Shown here: in pieces, positions 9,199 to 19,385 of the stretch
How positions within the stretch are numbered: position 1 is the stretch's first letter
Layout of the letters: the number at the start of each line of letters is the position of its first letter
DNA from: a virus
Length of the DNA: 61,102 nucleotides
Direction: 5' to 3' (one strand)
Virus record (IMG/VR): IMGVR_UViG_3300030107_003962
Span: 1-61,102 of that record
The notes under the pieces: model-generated
Told to the model about the DNA's origin: nothing
What the model saw: the letters and a program-made list of their open reading frames with translations, nothing else
Databases searched by the model: none
Program-made: the position numbers and the translations under genes

Positions 9199-10403
9199 AG
9201 ATATATACTAGTGTAGAATGGACATGGGATGATGACTTGGGTAAAATGGTTGAAGTGTCATCTGATTCTTATGATTATGAAGGCGAACTTCATTTAATGG
9301 GCGGAGAAAAAGGTAATAATAAGGACAGGCAAGACGATAGAAAATCTATGGATATGACTGTAGAACAGCTTGAGAATGTATTGAAGCAATATGAGAAAGC
9401 TGGTGACCCTACAAATAGTCCATTTGCAGATGCTATTGAAAGAATGAGAATAGATACTGAAACTAAAATAAAGGAATCTACAGATGGATTTAATCTTGCT
9501 AAAGACCAAGCTAGAGACCAATATGATTTAGAGAAACAGATGGGGCAAAAGGGTTATGCGGATTCTATAAGGCAATCAAAGGAGCAGATGGGCAGAATGC
9601 ATCAAGAGGCTACAGCCCAAATCCAAGATGCTAGGAGCGGAGCAAGTGATGCAGCCTTTGAAAGTATGGTACAAGAGGGAGTAGGTGGACTGGCCGCTTC
9701 CGGTGGCAGAAAAAGGAAAATATTATCAGAAAAGGCAAAGCAACAAGTTGGCTCAATGACATTGGGATTAAAACACGCAAGAGATGCAGAAAAAGCTCAA
9801 CAGAGAGCTCAAGAATCTTCTTTAAGTAGAGATGTTGCATCGGGAGCTTTTGCTATGGACCAAAAAAATGAAACAGCTGAAATGCAATTAGACCAAGCCA
9901 AATCTCAACTAAGAAGAGACGAGAAGTCTTTTGTAGATGAGCAACAGGAAGCACAAACAGATGCATTGGAAAATTTAAGAGATACAGCTTTTGGAATGAT
10001 TCAAGATACCGAGAGAAGTTTCTTGTCGAGACATTCAACGTGGGGACATCCAGACTCTGATTCAGTTAATTGGGACCCTTGGAATAAACATTTTGATGAT
10101 TATGATGATGAGATAGGCAGAGACCGTAGCGATTTACTTGGAAGTGGCGATACATCAACTAGATATGAAGATGTCGATGAGTGGCATAATTGGTCTGATG
10201 AGAGGTTAAAAGAAAACATAGAATTAGTTGGAGTATCTAATTCTGGAATTAATATTTATGAATTTGACTTTAAAAATAAAATCTATGGAGAAGGAAGATA
10301 TGTAGGGGTAATGGCACAAGAGGTTCCAGAGGCTGCATATGAGGTGGATGGATATTTATGTGTTGATTATAATAAAATAGATGTAAATATGAGGAGAGTA
10401 TAA
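9195..10403 (+). CDS. Coiled-coil virion protein with C-terminal S74 intramolecular chaperone
   Basis: 402 residues. Residues about 45-280 are a long charged coiled coil rich in Gln, Glu, Ala and Lys. Residues 334-402 match the peptidase S74 (intramolecular chaperone auto-processing) signature: S-D-E-R-L-K-E-N-I, then G-I-N-I-Y-E-F, then V-G-V-M-A-Q-E-V-P, then V-D-Y-N-K-I-D-V. The Ser-Asp and Lys of the self-cleaving dyad region are present. In known proteins this domain trimerises and folds tail spikes or fibres, then cleaves itself off. Here it sits on a coiled coil within the internal-virion block, overlaps both neighbours (ATGA at 9195, TAATG at 10403), and ends soon after the core motif. 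Confidence 0.85.
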   Translation: MKIYTSVEWTWDDDLGKMVEVSSDSYDYEGELHLMGGEKGNNKDRQDDRKSMDMTVEQLENVLKQYEKAGDPTNSPFADAIERMRIDTETKIKESTDGFNLAKDQARDQYDLEKQMGQKGYADSIRQSKEQMGRMHQEATAQIQDARSGASDAAFESMVQEGVGGLAASGGRKRKILSEKAKQQVGSMTLGLKHARDAEKAQQRAQESSLSRDVASGAFAMDQKNETAEMQLDQAKSQLRRDEKSFVDEQQEAQTDALENLRDTAFGMIQDTERSFLSRHSTWGHPDSDSVNWDPWNKHFDDYDDEIGRDRSDLLGSGDTSTRYEDVDEWHNWSDERLKENIELVGVSNSGINIYEFDFKNKIYGEGRYVGVMAQEVPEAAYEVDGYLCVDYNKIDVNMRRV

Positions 10404-12304
10404 TGGCAGTAGATTGGAGAGGGATGGCATTAGCTTTTGCTCAATTAAAGGAAATGACTGAGCCATCAGATGTAGATACAATGGTTAAGGAATATGAACT
10501 TAGAGCTATTGAGCAAGATAAAAATCTTGCATTCAAAACTGCTGAGATGAACTTTAATTCCTTAAAAGAAGAATATCAAGATAATCAAAGAGAATATAAG
10601 ACAATGAGAGATAGCATTACAGAGATGAATGCTAATGCTTTAAATCTGGCGGATGAATATGTTTCTCCGCAATTCTCCGATTTAATAGCTGATGGTCCAA
10701 TGAAAAACACAAAGCAACTTGAGCAAAAAAATTCAAGAATTGCATTTGAGTCAAATAAGTTAATGAGCGAACTCTCCCAGATGTCTAATATTTACAAGAA
10801 TATGAAACACGGACAGCAACTTAGAAAAGAATGGGGTGGGGCTGCTTATAGAGAGTTTTATACTGACGTTGATGGTAATTTCTTTGATGAGAATGGGACC
10901 CCCTACACCAAAGACTCTCCAGATGTAACTCCTCATTCTTGGGATTTAGATAATCCGGGAGCAGAGGGATATGAGAGGTTAAGCGAGAATGAATATAAAA
11001 TTGCCCTTGATAAAATAATAGAAATAGAAGGAACATTACCTGATGGGACTTATGACCCTACTAGGGTAGAAGGTCTTGAGCATGGATTTTGGTCAGGCTT
11101 TAATTATGCAGACATTAAAGATGATGAATATAGAGCTATAACAACTGAATCGATTAAAAGAAAAGATGAGAAAGAAGATATTTCCGTTAAGGCTGTTAAT
11201 CTACAAAGTAAAAATATAAATTCTACCAATAGGCTAAATATGCTTTATGCTAAAGATTACTATGAAGCAAATGAACTTAAATGGGATTCTCAATATAATA
11301 CCTTTGAAGACTATTACAATAGTTTAGGTGCCGAAGAAGCAGGAAATTTAGATGCGGATGTTACAATGTGGAAGGAAAAGCAAGATATCCAAAGGAAAAA
11401 TGCTCCAGACCCTGACTTCACATCGAAGCAACACGCAACATATGGTGGCGCAAATAACATAATAGACAATGAAGAAGAAAGACAAAATGCTAGGACTGCT
11501 TTCAGGACTAAGGCAAATAAAGAAGAGAAAATAAATACAATAGCCCAAGGATTTGTTCCATACCTACAAAACCTTATGGATTATAATCTAAATACAGAAA
11601 TAGACGTAGAGGATGGGGAGAGATATTTAAAGGATGATAGTGAATGGGATGATAATAAGATGAACGCTACAGCTCTGGCGTTAAATGAATTTATTTCTCA
11701 ATTAAAAGGAGTAGATGGAACTATAACAATTGGCGACTCTGTTATCAATCCATTGAATATTCCTAACATATTATTGCCGAATAATACTTTAGATGAGGCT
11801 TATGCTAACTGGGAAGGTAAAAATTACGTTATGGGAGAGCCCGGGGCTAGTAATAAATATGACACAAGTTGGAATCCATTTAGTTATGGTGAGATGCCAT
11901 CACCATTTAGTGCGGAATCTGTTTTTAATATTACTACGTCTCCGACAGGACAAGCAACATACGATGATGAAGTTATAAAATGGGCTGAAGATAGAGAACT
12001 AACAGCTCCATTAGCTGGATTCACAAAAGAATTAGAGAATAAAATTCTATCTGGAGCTTTCCGTCAATTAGGTGGAGATGATAAAGAAAACATGGCTATT
12101 TTACTCGAGGCTAAATCTAATTTTGACTATGTTGTTGATAATTTTGAAGCATTTAGACAAGGAACTATGAGTCAAGATAATGAGAGAGTATTTAAAGAAG
12201 CTCTAAATAATATGTATGATTTGTTTGGAGACCATTTTACGACAAGTAGAAATGAATTAAAATATACATATTGGAATGATTCACTAACGGCAGCTAGGAG
12301 ATAA
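10403..12304 (+). CDS. Virion-block protein, mostly helical, unknown
   Basis: 633 residues, start coupled to the previous stop (TAATG). The first 150 residues are helical and charged, the rest mixed with many acidic and aromatic residues. No recognised domain. It is followed immediately by the 2139-residue gene, whose ATG comes directly after its TAA. Probably an internal virion or ejection partner of that protein, by gene order. Confidence 0.75.
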   Translation: MAVDWRGMALAFAQLKEMTEPSDVDTMVKEYELRAIEQDKNLAFKTAEMNFNSLKEEYQDNQREYKTMRDSITEMNANALNLADEYVSPQFSDLIADGPMKNTKQLEQKNSRIAFESNKLMSELSQMSNIYKNMKHGQQLRKEWGGAAYREFYTDVDGNFFDENGTPYTKDSPDVTPHSWDLDNPGAEGYERLSENEYKIALDKIIEIEGTLPDGTYDPTRVEGLEHGFWSGFNYADIKDDEYRAITTESIKRKDEKEDISVKAVNLQSKNINSTNRLNMLYAKDYYEANELKWDSQYNTFEDYYNSLGAEEAGNLDADVTMWKEKQDIQRKNAPDPDFTSKQHATYGGANNIIDNEEERQNARTAFRTKANKEEKINTIAQGFVPYLQNLMDYNLNTEIDVEDGERYLKDDSEWDDNKMNATALALNEFISQLKGVDGTITIGDSVINPLNIPNILLPNNTLDEAYANWEGKNYVMGEPGASNKYDTSWNPFSYGEMPSPFSAESVFNITTSPTGQATYDDEVIKWAEDRELTAPLAGFTKELENKILSGAFRQLGGDDKENMAILLEAKSNFDYVVDNFEAFRQGTMSQDNERVFKEALNNMYDLFGDHFTTSRNELKYTYWNDSLTAARR

Positions 12305-15300
12305 ATGTCTTTATTAAGAACATTATTAGAAGAGCAGAGTTTAGACCAAGACGAAAGGCTTTTGCGTCATAAAAAAAGAAAAGAAGCTGAAGAGCTTAGG
12401 GAGATGCAGGAAAATTATTACGCAAAAAAGAGCGCAGAGTCTATAGTTGCAGATAATGAAGCCTCAAATAATAGACCTACATCAGATACCATATCATCCC
12501 TTTCAAAAAGAATAGAAAGAAATAAAAACAAAGTTGAAGAATATGTATCTTTATTGGAAGATAAAAATGATATAGATGAAAATGTGAAAAAGGGACTTAG
12601 TGGGCAGTTAATTGATTTAACTGGTGGTCAAGAATTCAACCTCACTCAAGCATATAAAGATAACTATATAAAAGAAAGAATAAAAGGCTCAAGGGTAGAT
12701 AATGATAGTTGGGGGTCTAGCAATGTTTATGATGCTCCTTGGAAAGAAAACTTAAATTATAATTATGTAAATTTCATTAGCAATGACTATGAAACATTTG
12801 TTCCCGGATTAGGTGGAATGATAGACGACGATGAGACTGGAGATTTTAATGAATATGTAAAGAACTATGACGACCCTAATGCTACTTTAGTTAAAAAGTT
12901 TTTATCAGATACTACAAGAAAGGGAGCAAATTTAGGACCTTTAACTGCTTACATTCAAGCTGAACACGCAATGGATATGTATCAAAATATGCAAAATCCG
13001 GGATATGCATTGTGGTATAAGACGATGCAAGATTGGAAAGAGAGTGGCGTTCCTAGTCGTGAAGCTCAACATAATTTAATGAAAGAGGTTTATGGTCTTG
13101 ATTATGATTATAGACAAGCAACTGATAGCTCTTTTGGTAGAGGTGGTCATGCATTTTTAAAAGAATTAACTTTAGGCTACAAGGCTCCACATATAGATAA
13201 ACTAGAAAGTAGAAGCGCATATGATGAATGGGCTTATACGATAGGGAGTTTAGCTGGATTTGGAGCAAGTTTCTTAGTTCCATATGGTGCGGCTGCTAAA
13301 GTTACTACAAAAGGTAGTCAATTATTACATAAAGCAGCATTTGGAAGCAACTTAGTTAAGACCGGTACTAGTGCTGCAGGTGCAGTAAACGCTACAACGA
13401 ATCTGCAAAGATTTGCAAAATGGCATTCCACTACTAGAGGTGGAAGTATGCTTAATCAATATGGTACTAATCTATTAGCATTTAATGCGCATGGACAAAT
13501 GTATAAAATGCCCGAAAATACTACATTGATGGATAGGTTGGAGATAGCAGGACATTCAACCGCAATGGCAACCTTATTTACTGGTTTGGGTTCTATTGGA
13601 AGACTTTTTGAAGGAGGTGCATATTTAAATAAAGGATACAGCAGAGGTAGATATTGGACAGCAAAAGGCTCTGAGACACCACTTGCATTTGGACTAGGAT
13701 ATGCTATGACACCTGATGACCCTGATAATCCTCACGATAATCACAATAAAATAATTAATGGTTTATTTTTTGCTGGACTTCATTCTTTTGGTACTATAAA
13801 AACTGCTCGAGGAGTAGTGAAAGATACTAAGACCGTAAGAAAGAGAATGCAAAAGATGCAAGATGAGCTTGGGAGAATATACGATAGAGGCGAAGTCATA
13901 AGAGGTGCTGATGGACAGATGCATAGAGTTCCATTTACAAAGGGTGATAAGAATTGGTTATCACAAAGAAATGAACCTCACTTAATATCTGTTAAAACAA
14001 AACAAGGAAGATTAGAGAATGTTGACTCCGGGAAAACAAAAGGAGAGGTTTTAATAGACACCGTAATTAAAAAATTACAAAGCAATCCAATGAAATTAAG
14101 CCATCACGCAGCTCAATTAAGACATCTTAATAGGATTATAGAGAAAGAATATCATCATCATAAGGTTACGCCCGAAGAATACGCTGCGAATAAAAGTAAA
14201 GCAACAGATGGTGTGGTTGCTAATCTGCAAACTCGTGGAGGGAAAGTCCCAACATTAGCAGAAATGAATTTTAATGCAAAGTCTAAAATAACTGATATGC
14301 CCGAGGTTGCCAAGATTAATACAGAGATGTCTAATCTCGCCAAAGGTTCCTCCCAAATGTCATCCGTAAATGCACAAGCTAAGTTAGACAAAGTTTTAAG
14401 CGAAGCATCCGAGGGTTATATCACAGATTCAGCAACTGGAGAAAGAGTTCCTATAACATCTGAACAGGTAATGGAATTAGATGGATTAACTAATGAATGG
14501 CAAACAAATATAAATAATATTGTAGAGGCTCGAGAAGCTACTACTGAGGCAAAAGTAGAAACTCCTAAAATAGAAACTGCCAAACCAGAACCAAAACCAG
14601 AAGTATCAGAAGCTGAAGATATTGCATTTGGAGATGCGCCCACTAATGTAAGAACTAAAAAACCATTAAAGCAATTTTCAAAACCAGTAACAACATTTGC
14701 TGAAGGTCAAAAAAGACTTACTGATATTAATAACTTTATATCAAATAAAAATGAGCAATTATCGAAATTAGAACCTGAAAGCAAAAGATATGAAGAAATA
14801 TCCGGGCAAGTATATGAGGCACAAGAATACAAGAATAATCTTCAAAACTTCCTTGCTGATAAGGGTATTATTAAAAAGCCTGAGACCGGAACTCAATTCG
14901 CCTCAGATGCTAGAGACCCATTAATGACCACAGAGCAAGCTATTGAGAATGTGGGTAGTCCAAAAGCGGTTCAATTTCAAGAGACATTGAGCAAGTTAGA
15001 CAAAGAACTTGGATTAAAAGCAGATTTAGACCAATCAGCAGGATTTACAGAGGAATGGGGCGATGAAAATTCATTGGTGAGTACGGTTGAAGGAACATCA
15101 CCTGATGTTAGGGCTAAGATGAGAGTTAGAGGTGCATATGTAGGAATGATGGGTAAGCAAAAAGATGTGGTTAATTTCTATGGAGATGAGGCGGGTCCTC
15201 ATAGGTTACATAAAATGACTATTCCAACAGAATTAGTACCGGAGTTAAAAGAGTCTTTAACGGAATTTGGTTTAGATAATAAAACAATAATCCCAAGGGG

Positions 15301-18300
15301 AGATAAGTCTGAGATTCTTATTTGGGACCAAAATGATTTAGATATAAATACAATAGAAAGGATAGCAGATTATTATGACACAAACTACGAAACAGAAGTC
15401 GGGGAATTTGAAAGCCTCACAGGGTACGCAGGTACGACGCAACAAGCTAACAGAGCATATCTTAGCATCCTCGGACAAGAAGCGGCCAACACGGGGCAAA
15501 TTAGTCAAATCTTCAGGGAAAACCTACCAGTTTTCCGTAGCAAGAGAACGGCAAAAGGGCTCATAGATAGAATAGGTCAACAGCAAATGATGAGTTTCAA
15601 GATAAAAGAAGGAACTCAATTTAAAAACCTTACTCCAGACCAACAATCAGCGGTTCTGGATGGTAATGCAGATTACTTTAGGAATTCCAGAGAGTGGGAT
15701 ACTAGCTTAGAGTTTGGTTCTGGTCCATTAACACCGGCAAATATAAATAATATGATGAAGCTAACCGGTATGGCGATTGATGCAGGTAGAAATGTATTAT
15801 TTGCAGACTTACCTAGATTTATAAGAAAACAAGCTAAAGGGTTAGGCATTGATAAAGATAATTGGACTGAGATGATGCAGAACTTTGAGACACTCCCAAA
15901 GAATGTTCAAAGTTGGATGAAGAAAGTTCATAGTCGTGTAAGTCAGTTAAACTTAAGAAATAAGCAAATTGATGAGGCTATAGATGATTTTGAGGTTTAT
16001 AGAAGCAACCATTGGAGAAGAGGAGAAACATTACCACCAGATAAAAATAAAGAATTAGCCCTTAAGGCAAATAAAGCAGCCCATATGATTGAAGATTGGT
16101 TGAAAGAAGGCGATATAGTTTCTGACAAACTATTAAAAAAGCATAAGAAAAAATTATTCAAAAAGACTAATAGTCTTGCAGACTTATTAAAAGAAAATGA
16201 AAAAGGGGAACTATTAAACGAACAAGCTGCGGAAATGATAAGTTATTATGTTTATACATTAAGAGCTTACCAAAATATAGGGCAAATAATAAATGGTAAG
16301 AAAATGAACATTGGAGATATAGGTGGTCATGTAAAGGAGATATCAGAAAGAAGTGCAGCAGAGCAAATAAGAAAACTAGATAATGACCATGCCCTAGACT
16401 ATATCTTAGAAGACCATCAATCATATGTTCCAAAGGATAAAACCTTACTTGAAGATGCTAAGATTATTCTCGCAAAAGGACCTATACAGAAACCCGGATT
16501 CTTTAAGAAACTAGTTACAATGTTTAATAATACCGAAGGATTTGCAGATATTATACAACAACAAATGGGAATTCCTGCTCATTCAATGGTAGAGAATGCC
16601 GCTCAGAACCATAGTGTTATGGAACAGAAAAATGATGAAATGTTCCACGACTTATTACAAGCTCTTTGGGATGTATATGGAACAACTAATCATCGTAAGA
16701 TAGATGTTAATAGAATGTTTAAAATACAGGCGGTTGGACAGGGCAAGGCTAGTTACGATAAGGATTTAAATAAAGGCGAACGGAGAGTATATGATGAGCT
16801 AAGAAAAATACTAGATAAGAGTGAACACATAGAAAGGTTTAAGGTAAATAGATTCCAGCATTGGAAAGACACCGGCTCTGTTCCAAGGGGTGTTAAAAAA
16901 GGTGTTATGGAAGAGCTTGATAGAATTCTAGTGGAAGATGGTGCGGCGGCTTTTAAGGAGCAATTAAATAAAACTGATGGTTTAATTATAACAGAGAACT
17001 ATATGCCCAACTTAGAAGAAGTTGTTGGGATGGAAGAGATGATGCCGGAGTCTAATCCAAATAAAGATATGAGTGCAGCTGCACCTAAAAGTAGAAAGAA
17101 TATGGGTGGAGCAGAGGGGAATGCAATTGATAATGTAATTAGATGGGGAAGAACATTGAATGCTAAATATTATTTAGACCCTAGTGTTCAACCATTTAGA
17201 GATGTCGTTCAAAGCGGTAAGGCACCACTACCGGTAGATAGATTTATGAGAAAGTTCGTAAAAGAACTTTACAATAGACCCGATGATGTTGATAATATGT
17301 ATGTAAAAGGTATTAATATGGGAATCGGAATGATTATGAAAACTGCATTCTTAGGTCCCGAGATTATAGGAAGAAACTTAGCTCAGGTTCTTACCGGTAT
17401 TCAATATATGCCACTTCCTCAACTAAAAACATATATGAAACATCTTATAAAACAAAGAGCGACAATTAAAGGACAATTAGATGTAACTAAAAATCCAACC
17501 TATGTAGCAGATTTAAAAAGTAACCCTCTGAAGATTCAAGCATTTATGTCCGGTGTGGCTAATATTAGAGGGATAGAAGAAGATATGGTTAGAAAGCAAG
17601 ACCACGAATTCTTAAGAAAAATGGGGGTTGCTGGAGAAATAGGTATGGCTTGGATGAATATGTTTCAAAATAGTGATACCACGAATAGATGGGGTATTTA
17701 TAGTCCTGTTTATGACCATGTAATGTCGCAAATTAAAATAGCTGCCAATAATAAACTTAAATTCTTAGAAAAATCTAAATCATATGACGGAGTTTCAATA
17801 GGTGGAAAAAATTTACCGGATGTGATTATGTGGGACCACGTTGGTCAATATAAATCAGTTCAAGACGCCTTACGACCGGTAATTGATAAAGCGTTACAAG
17901 GGGATGAATTAGCAATGCATTATCTAGCTCATAGAATTGCAAAACACATAGCCGGTCCAATGGTTAATTGGGACTATAGAAGATTTATGAGGAGTGTTGC
18001 CGAATTAGGTAGTGGAGTAGGTAAGATGGCTATGAAAGTTTTAGTATACCCTATGAGCTTAAATAGACAAATGTTTTATGATGTTCAAAAGATATATCAA
18101 GGTGGACAAGAATATATGGGAGGGCGATTAGGTGGTCGTGGAGATGCTAATAGGGGAAAAAGAAAGTTTTGGGGTGGCTTTAAAGGATTAGTAGGAAGAT
18201 TAGCTATAATGAAATTTATTGAGGAAATACTATTAGGAATTACTTATGGGCAAAAAGATGAAACGAATGAGTATGGTTGGGGATATAGAGTTCCGGATGC

Positions 18301-18724
18301 TTTTATGTGGAGTCCGGGCAGTATAGCAGATAATACATACGGAATGTTTATAGATATATTTGAATATGCCCTAGCCGGAGATGGAAAAATGTTTACAAAG
18401 TCTTTACATAGAGCATCTAAAAGTATGTTGCCGGGGTATAAACTAGCGGCTAGAACTGCCGGTGCAATCAAGGGTGTTGATGATGTTCAACCACTTGTAG
18501 ATTTATATGATACAATTATGGGTAATGAATATCCAAGCTATCAACAAAGAGAAATAGAATTTAATTTTATTCAAAGGATTTTCTTTGGGGGTGGCTTTAA
18601 AGATAAAGATTATTATTTTTATGAGGATAGAAAAACCGGTAAGCAAAAAAGAAGAAAAAGGACGGGTGGAACACTTAATAAGAAAAGGAAGAAAAGAAAA
18701 AGAGGGAGTGGTAATTTATACTAA
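12305..18724 (+). CDS. Very large internal virion-like protein (2139 aa)
   Basis: 2139 residues. It begins with a charged helical region (about 1-120). A Gly/Ala-rich section with several hydrophobic helices follows (about 300-510). Long Lys/Glu-rich helical stretches occupy 590-900 and 1150-1500. Hydrophobic amphipathic segments come at about 1670-1990 (such as G-M-I-M-K-T-A-F-L-G and V-G-R-L-A-I-M-K-F). The C terminus is an extremely basic tail of Arg/Lys runs. Size, last position in the late block and the mix of membrane-prone and helical segments resemble giant ejected podovirus proteins (T7 gp16 type) or polyvalent-type phage proteins. No lytic transglycosylase or polymerase motif was found by eye. 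Its stop overlaps the convergent NinB-like gene by 4 bases. Confidence 0.8.
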   Translation: MSLLRTLLEEQSLDQDERLLRHKKRKEAEELREMQENYYAKKSAESIVADNEASNNRPTSDTISSLSKRIERNKNKVEEYVSLLEDKNDIDENVKKGLSGQLIDLTGGQEFNLTQAYKDNYIKERIKGSRVDNDSWGSSNVYDAPWKENLNYNYVNFISNDYETFVPGLGGMIDDDETGDFNEYVKNYDDPNATLVKKFLSDTTRKGANLGPLTAYIQAEHAMDMYQNMQNPGYALWYKTMQDWKESGVPSREAQHNLMKEVYGLDYDYRQATDSSFGRGGHAFLKELTLGYKAPHIDKLESRSAYDEWAYTIGSLAGFGASFLVPYGAAAKVTTKGSQLLHKAAFGSNLVKTGTSAAGAVNATTNLQRFAKWHSTTRGGSMLNQYGTNLLAFNAHGQMYKMPENTTLMDRLEIAGHSTAMATLFTGLGSIGRLFEGGAYLNKGYSRGRYWTAKGSETPLAFGLGYAMTPDDPDNPHDNHNKIINGLFFAGLHSFGTIKTARGVVKDTKTVRKRMQKMQDELGRIYDRGEVIRGADGQMHRVPFTKGDKNWLSQRNEPHLISVKTKQGRLENVDSGKTKGEVLIDTVIKKLQSNPMKLSHHAAQLRHLNRIIEKEYHHHKVTPEEYAANKSKATDGVVANLQTRGGKVPTLAEMNFNAKSKITDMPEVAKINTEMSNLAKGSSQMSSVNAQAKLDKVLSEASEGYITDSATGERVPITSEQVMELDGLTNEWQTNINNIVEAREATTEAKVETPKIETAKPEPKPEVSEAEDIAFGDAPTNVRTKKPLKQFSKPVTTFAEGQKRLTDINNFISNKNEQLSKLEPESKRYEEISGQVYEAQEYKNNLQNFLADKGIIKKPETGTQFASDARDPLMTTEQAIENVGSPKAVQFQETLSKLDKELGLKADLDQSAGFTEEWGDENSLVSTVEGTSPDVRAKMRVRGAYVGMMGKQKDVVNFYGDEAGPHRLHKMTIPTELVPELKESLTEFGLDNKTIIPRGDKSEILIWDQNDLDINTIERIADYYDTNYETEVGEFESLTGYAGTTQQANRAYLSILGQEAANTGQISQIFRENLPVFRSKRTAKGLIDRIGQQQMMSFKIKEGTQFKNLTPDQQSAVLDGNADYFRNSREWDTSLEFGSGPLTPANINNMMKLTGMAIDAGRNVLFADLPRFIRKQAKGLGIDKDNWTEMMQNFETLPKNVQSWMKKVHSRVSQLNLRNKQIDEAIDDFEVYRSNHWRRGETLPPDKNKELALKANKAAHMIEDWLKEGDIVSDKLLKKHKKKLFKKTNSLADLLKENEKGELLNEQAAEMISYYVYTLRAYQNIGQIINGKKMNIGDIGGHVKEISERSAAEQIRKLDNDHALDYILEDHQSYVPKDKTLLEDAKIILAKGPIQKPGFFKKLVTMFNNTEGFADIIQQQMGIPAHSMVENAAQNHSVMEQKNDEMFHDLLQALWDVYGTTNHRKIDVNRMFKIQAVGQGKASYDKDLNKGERRVYDELRKILDKSEHIERFKVNRFQHWKDTGSVPRGVKKGVMEELDRILVEDGAAAFKEQLNKTDGLIITENYMPNLEEVVGMEEMMPESNPNKDMSAAAPKSRKNMGGAEGNAIDNVIRWGRTLNAKYYLDPSVQPFRDVVQSGKAPLPVDRFMRKFVKELYNRPDDVDNMYVKGINMGIGMIMKTAFLGPEIIGRNLAQVLTGIQYMPLPQLKTYMKHLIKQRATIKGQLDVTKNPTYVADLKSNPLKIQAFMSGVANIRGIEEDMVRKQDHEFLRKMGVAGEIGMAWMNMFQNSDTTNRWGIYSPVYDHVMSQIKIAANNKLKFLEKSKSYDGVSIGGKNLPDVIMWDHVGQYKSVQDALRPVIDKALQGDELAMHYLAHRIAKHIAGPMVNWDYRRFMRSVAELGSGVGKMAMKVLVYPMSLNRQMFYDVQKIYQGGQEYMGGRLGGRGDANRGKRKFWGGFKGLVGRLAIMKFIEEILLGITYGQKDETNEYGWGYRVPDAFMWSPGSIADNTYGMFIDIFEYALAGDGKMFTKSLHRASKSMLPGYKLAARTAGAIKGVDDVQPLVDLYDTIMGNEYPSYQQREIEFNFIQRIFFGGGFKDKDYYFYEDRKTGKQKRRKRTGGTLNKKRKKRKRGSGNLY

Positions 18725-19098
18725 TCCTCTTCTTGTTCGGGGTCGGGAATTAAGATTCCAAAATCAACAGATGCCCATCTAATAATTCTATCTAAATAAT
18801 CACGAAATTCATCCCTATCTAACTTAGATGTAGACTCTATCTTAAATTGATTTTTTAATACCTCGTGCATCTCTTCCCTAGTATAGCCAAGTTCATCTCC
18901 AAAAACCCTAACTACAACCTTCCAATAATAATTATTTTGAAAGTGTGTCCTAGAATTGACCTCAGAGATGGTAATATCTACCTCTCCCTCTAAGGTCTCT
19001 AGGAACTCTGACATTTTCTTTCTATTGAGGATTTTTAGAACTCTAGTGTTTTTATTAATTGTTGCTCTAAAGGATTTTGTTTTTGCTACGGGACTCAT
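18721..19098 (-). CDS. NinB-like recombination protein
   Basis: 125 residues from ATG at 19098, placed behind a TAGGAG site and overlapping the HNH gene stop (ATGA). The central pattern Q-N-N-Y-Y-W-x-V-V-V, then L-G-Y-T-x-E-E-M-H-E-x-L-K-x-x-F, then S-T-S-K-L, then R-x-Y-L-D-x-I-I-x-W-A is that of phage NinB/Orf-type recombination mediators. These bind single-stranded DNA and assist annealing or RecA loading. It is the last gene of the leftward block, next to HNH and RusA nucleases, as in lambdoid nin regions. It converges on the late block with stop codons overlapping by 4 bases. Confidence 0.65.
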   Translation of the reverse strand: MSPVAKTKSFRATINKNTRVLKILNRKKMSEFLETLEGEVDITISEVNSRTHFQNNYYWKVVVRVFGDELGYTREEMHEVLKNQFKIESTSKLDRDEFRDYLDRIIRWASVDFGILIPDPEQEED

Positions 19099-19385
19099 TC
19101 TGTAAACCAACTCCTAAGCAAAAGAAATGCATCTTTCCATAGATTTATTTTATATTTATCTTGAAATCTATTTAATCCTAAAGAGTGTCTTTCTGTGTGA
19201 TGAAGACGGCAAAGAGGAACACAAGTGAAATCTTGAAGAGTTCCCGTGTGTGTCCCCTTTTTTGCACCACCGCCCATTCCCCTAGCTTTGAGATGGTCTG
19301 CATCCACTTGTGTAGCTCCACACACGAGGCATACATTTGACCTCACATAGCTAAGATATTCTTTTGTTTCTTTTTTTAAATCCAC
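19095..19385 (-). CDS. HNH endonuclease (recombination-associated)
   Basis: 96 residues if started at GTG 19385, which overlaps the upstream stop (TAGTG). A longer frame from ATG 19472 would overlap the upstream gene by 88 bases and adds a Cys-rich stretch, so the GTG start is preferred. Motifs are C-L-V-C-G (C19, C22), D-A-D-H (D30, H31), and C-x-x-x-C-R-L-H-H-x-x-R-H (H62, H63, H67), the metal-binding HNH core with a zinc knuckle. It resembles small nucleases of lambdoid-type recombination regions (YbcO/NinG class) rather than a terminase-linked HNH. Translation is coupled to the NinB-like gene. Confidence 0.75.
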   Translation of the reverse strand: MDLKKETKEYLSYVRSNVCLVCGATQVDADHLKARGMGGGAKKGTHTGTLQDFTCVPLCRLHHTERHSLGLNRFQDKYKINLWKDAFLLLRSWFTE

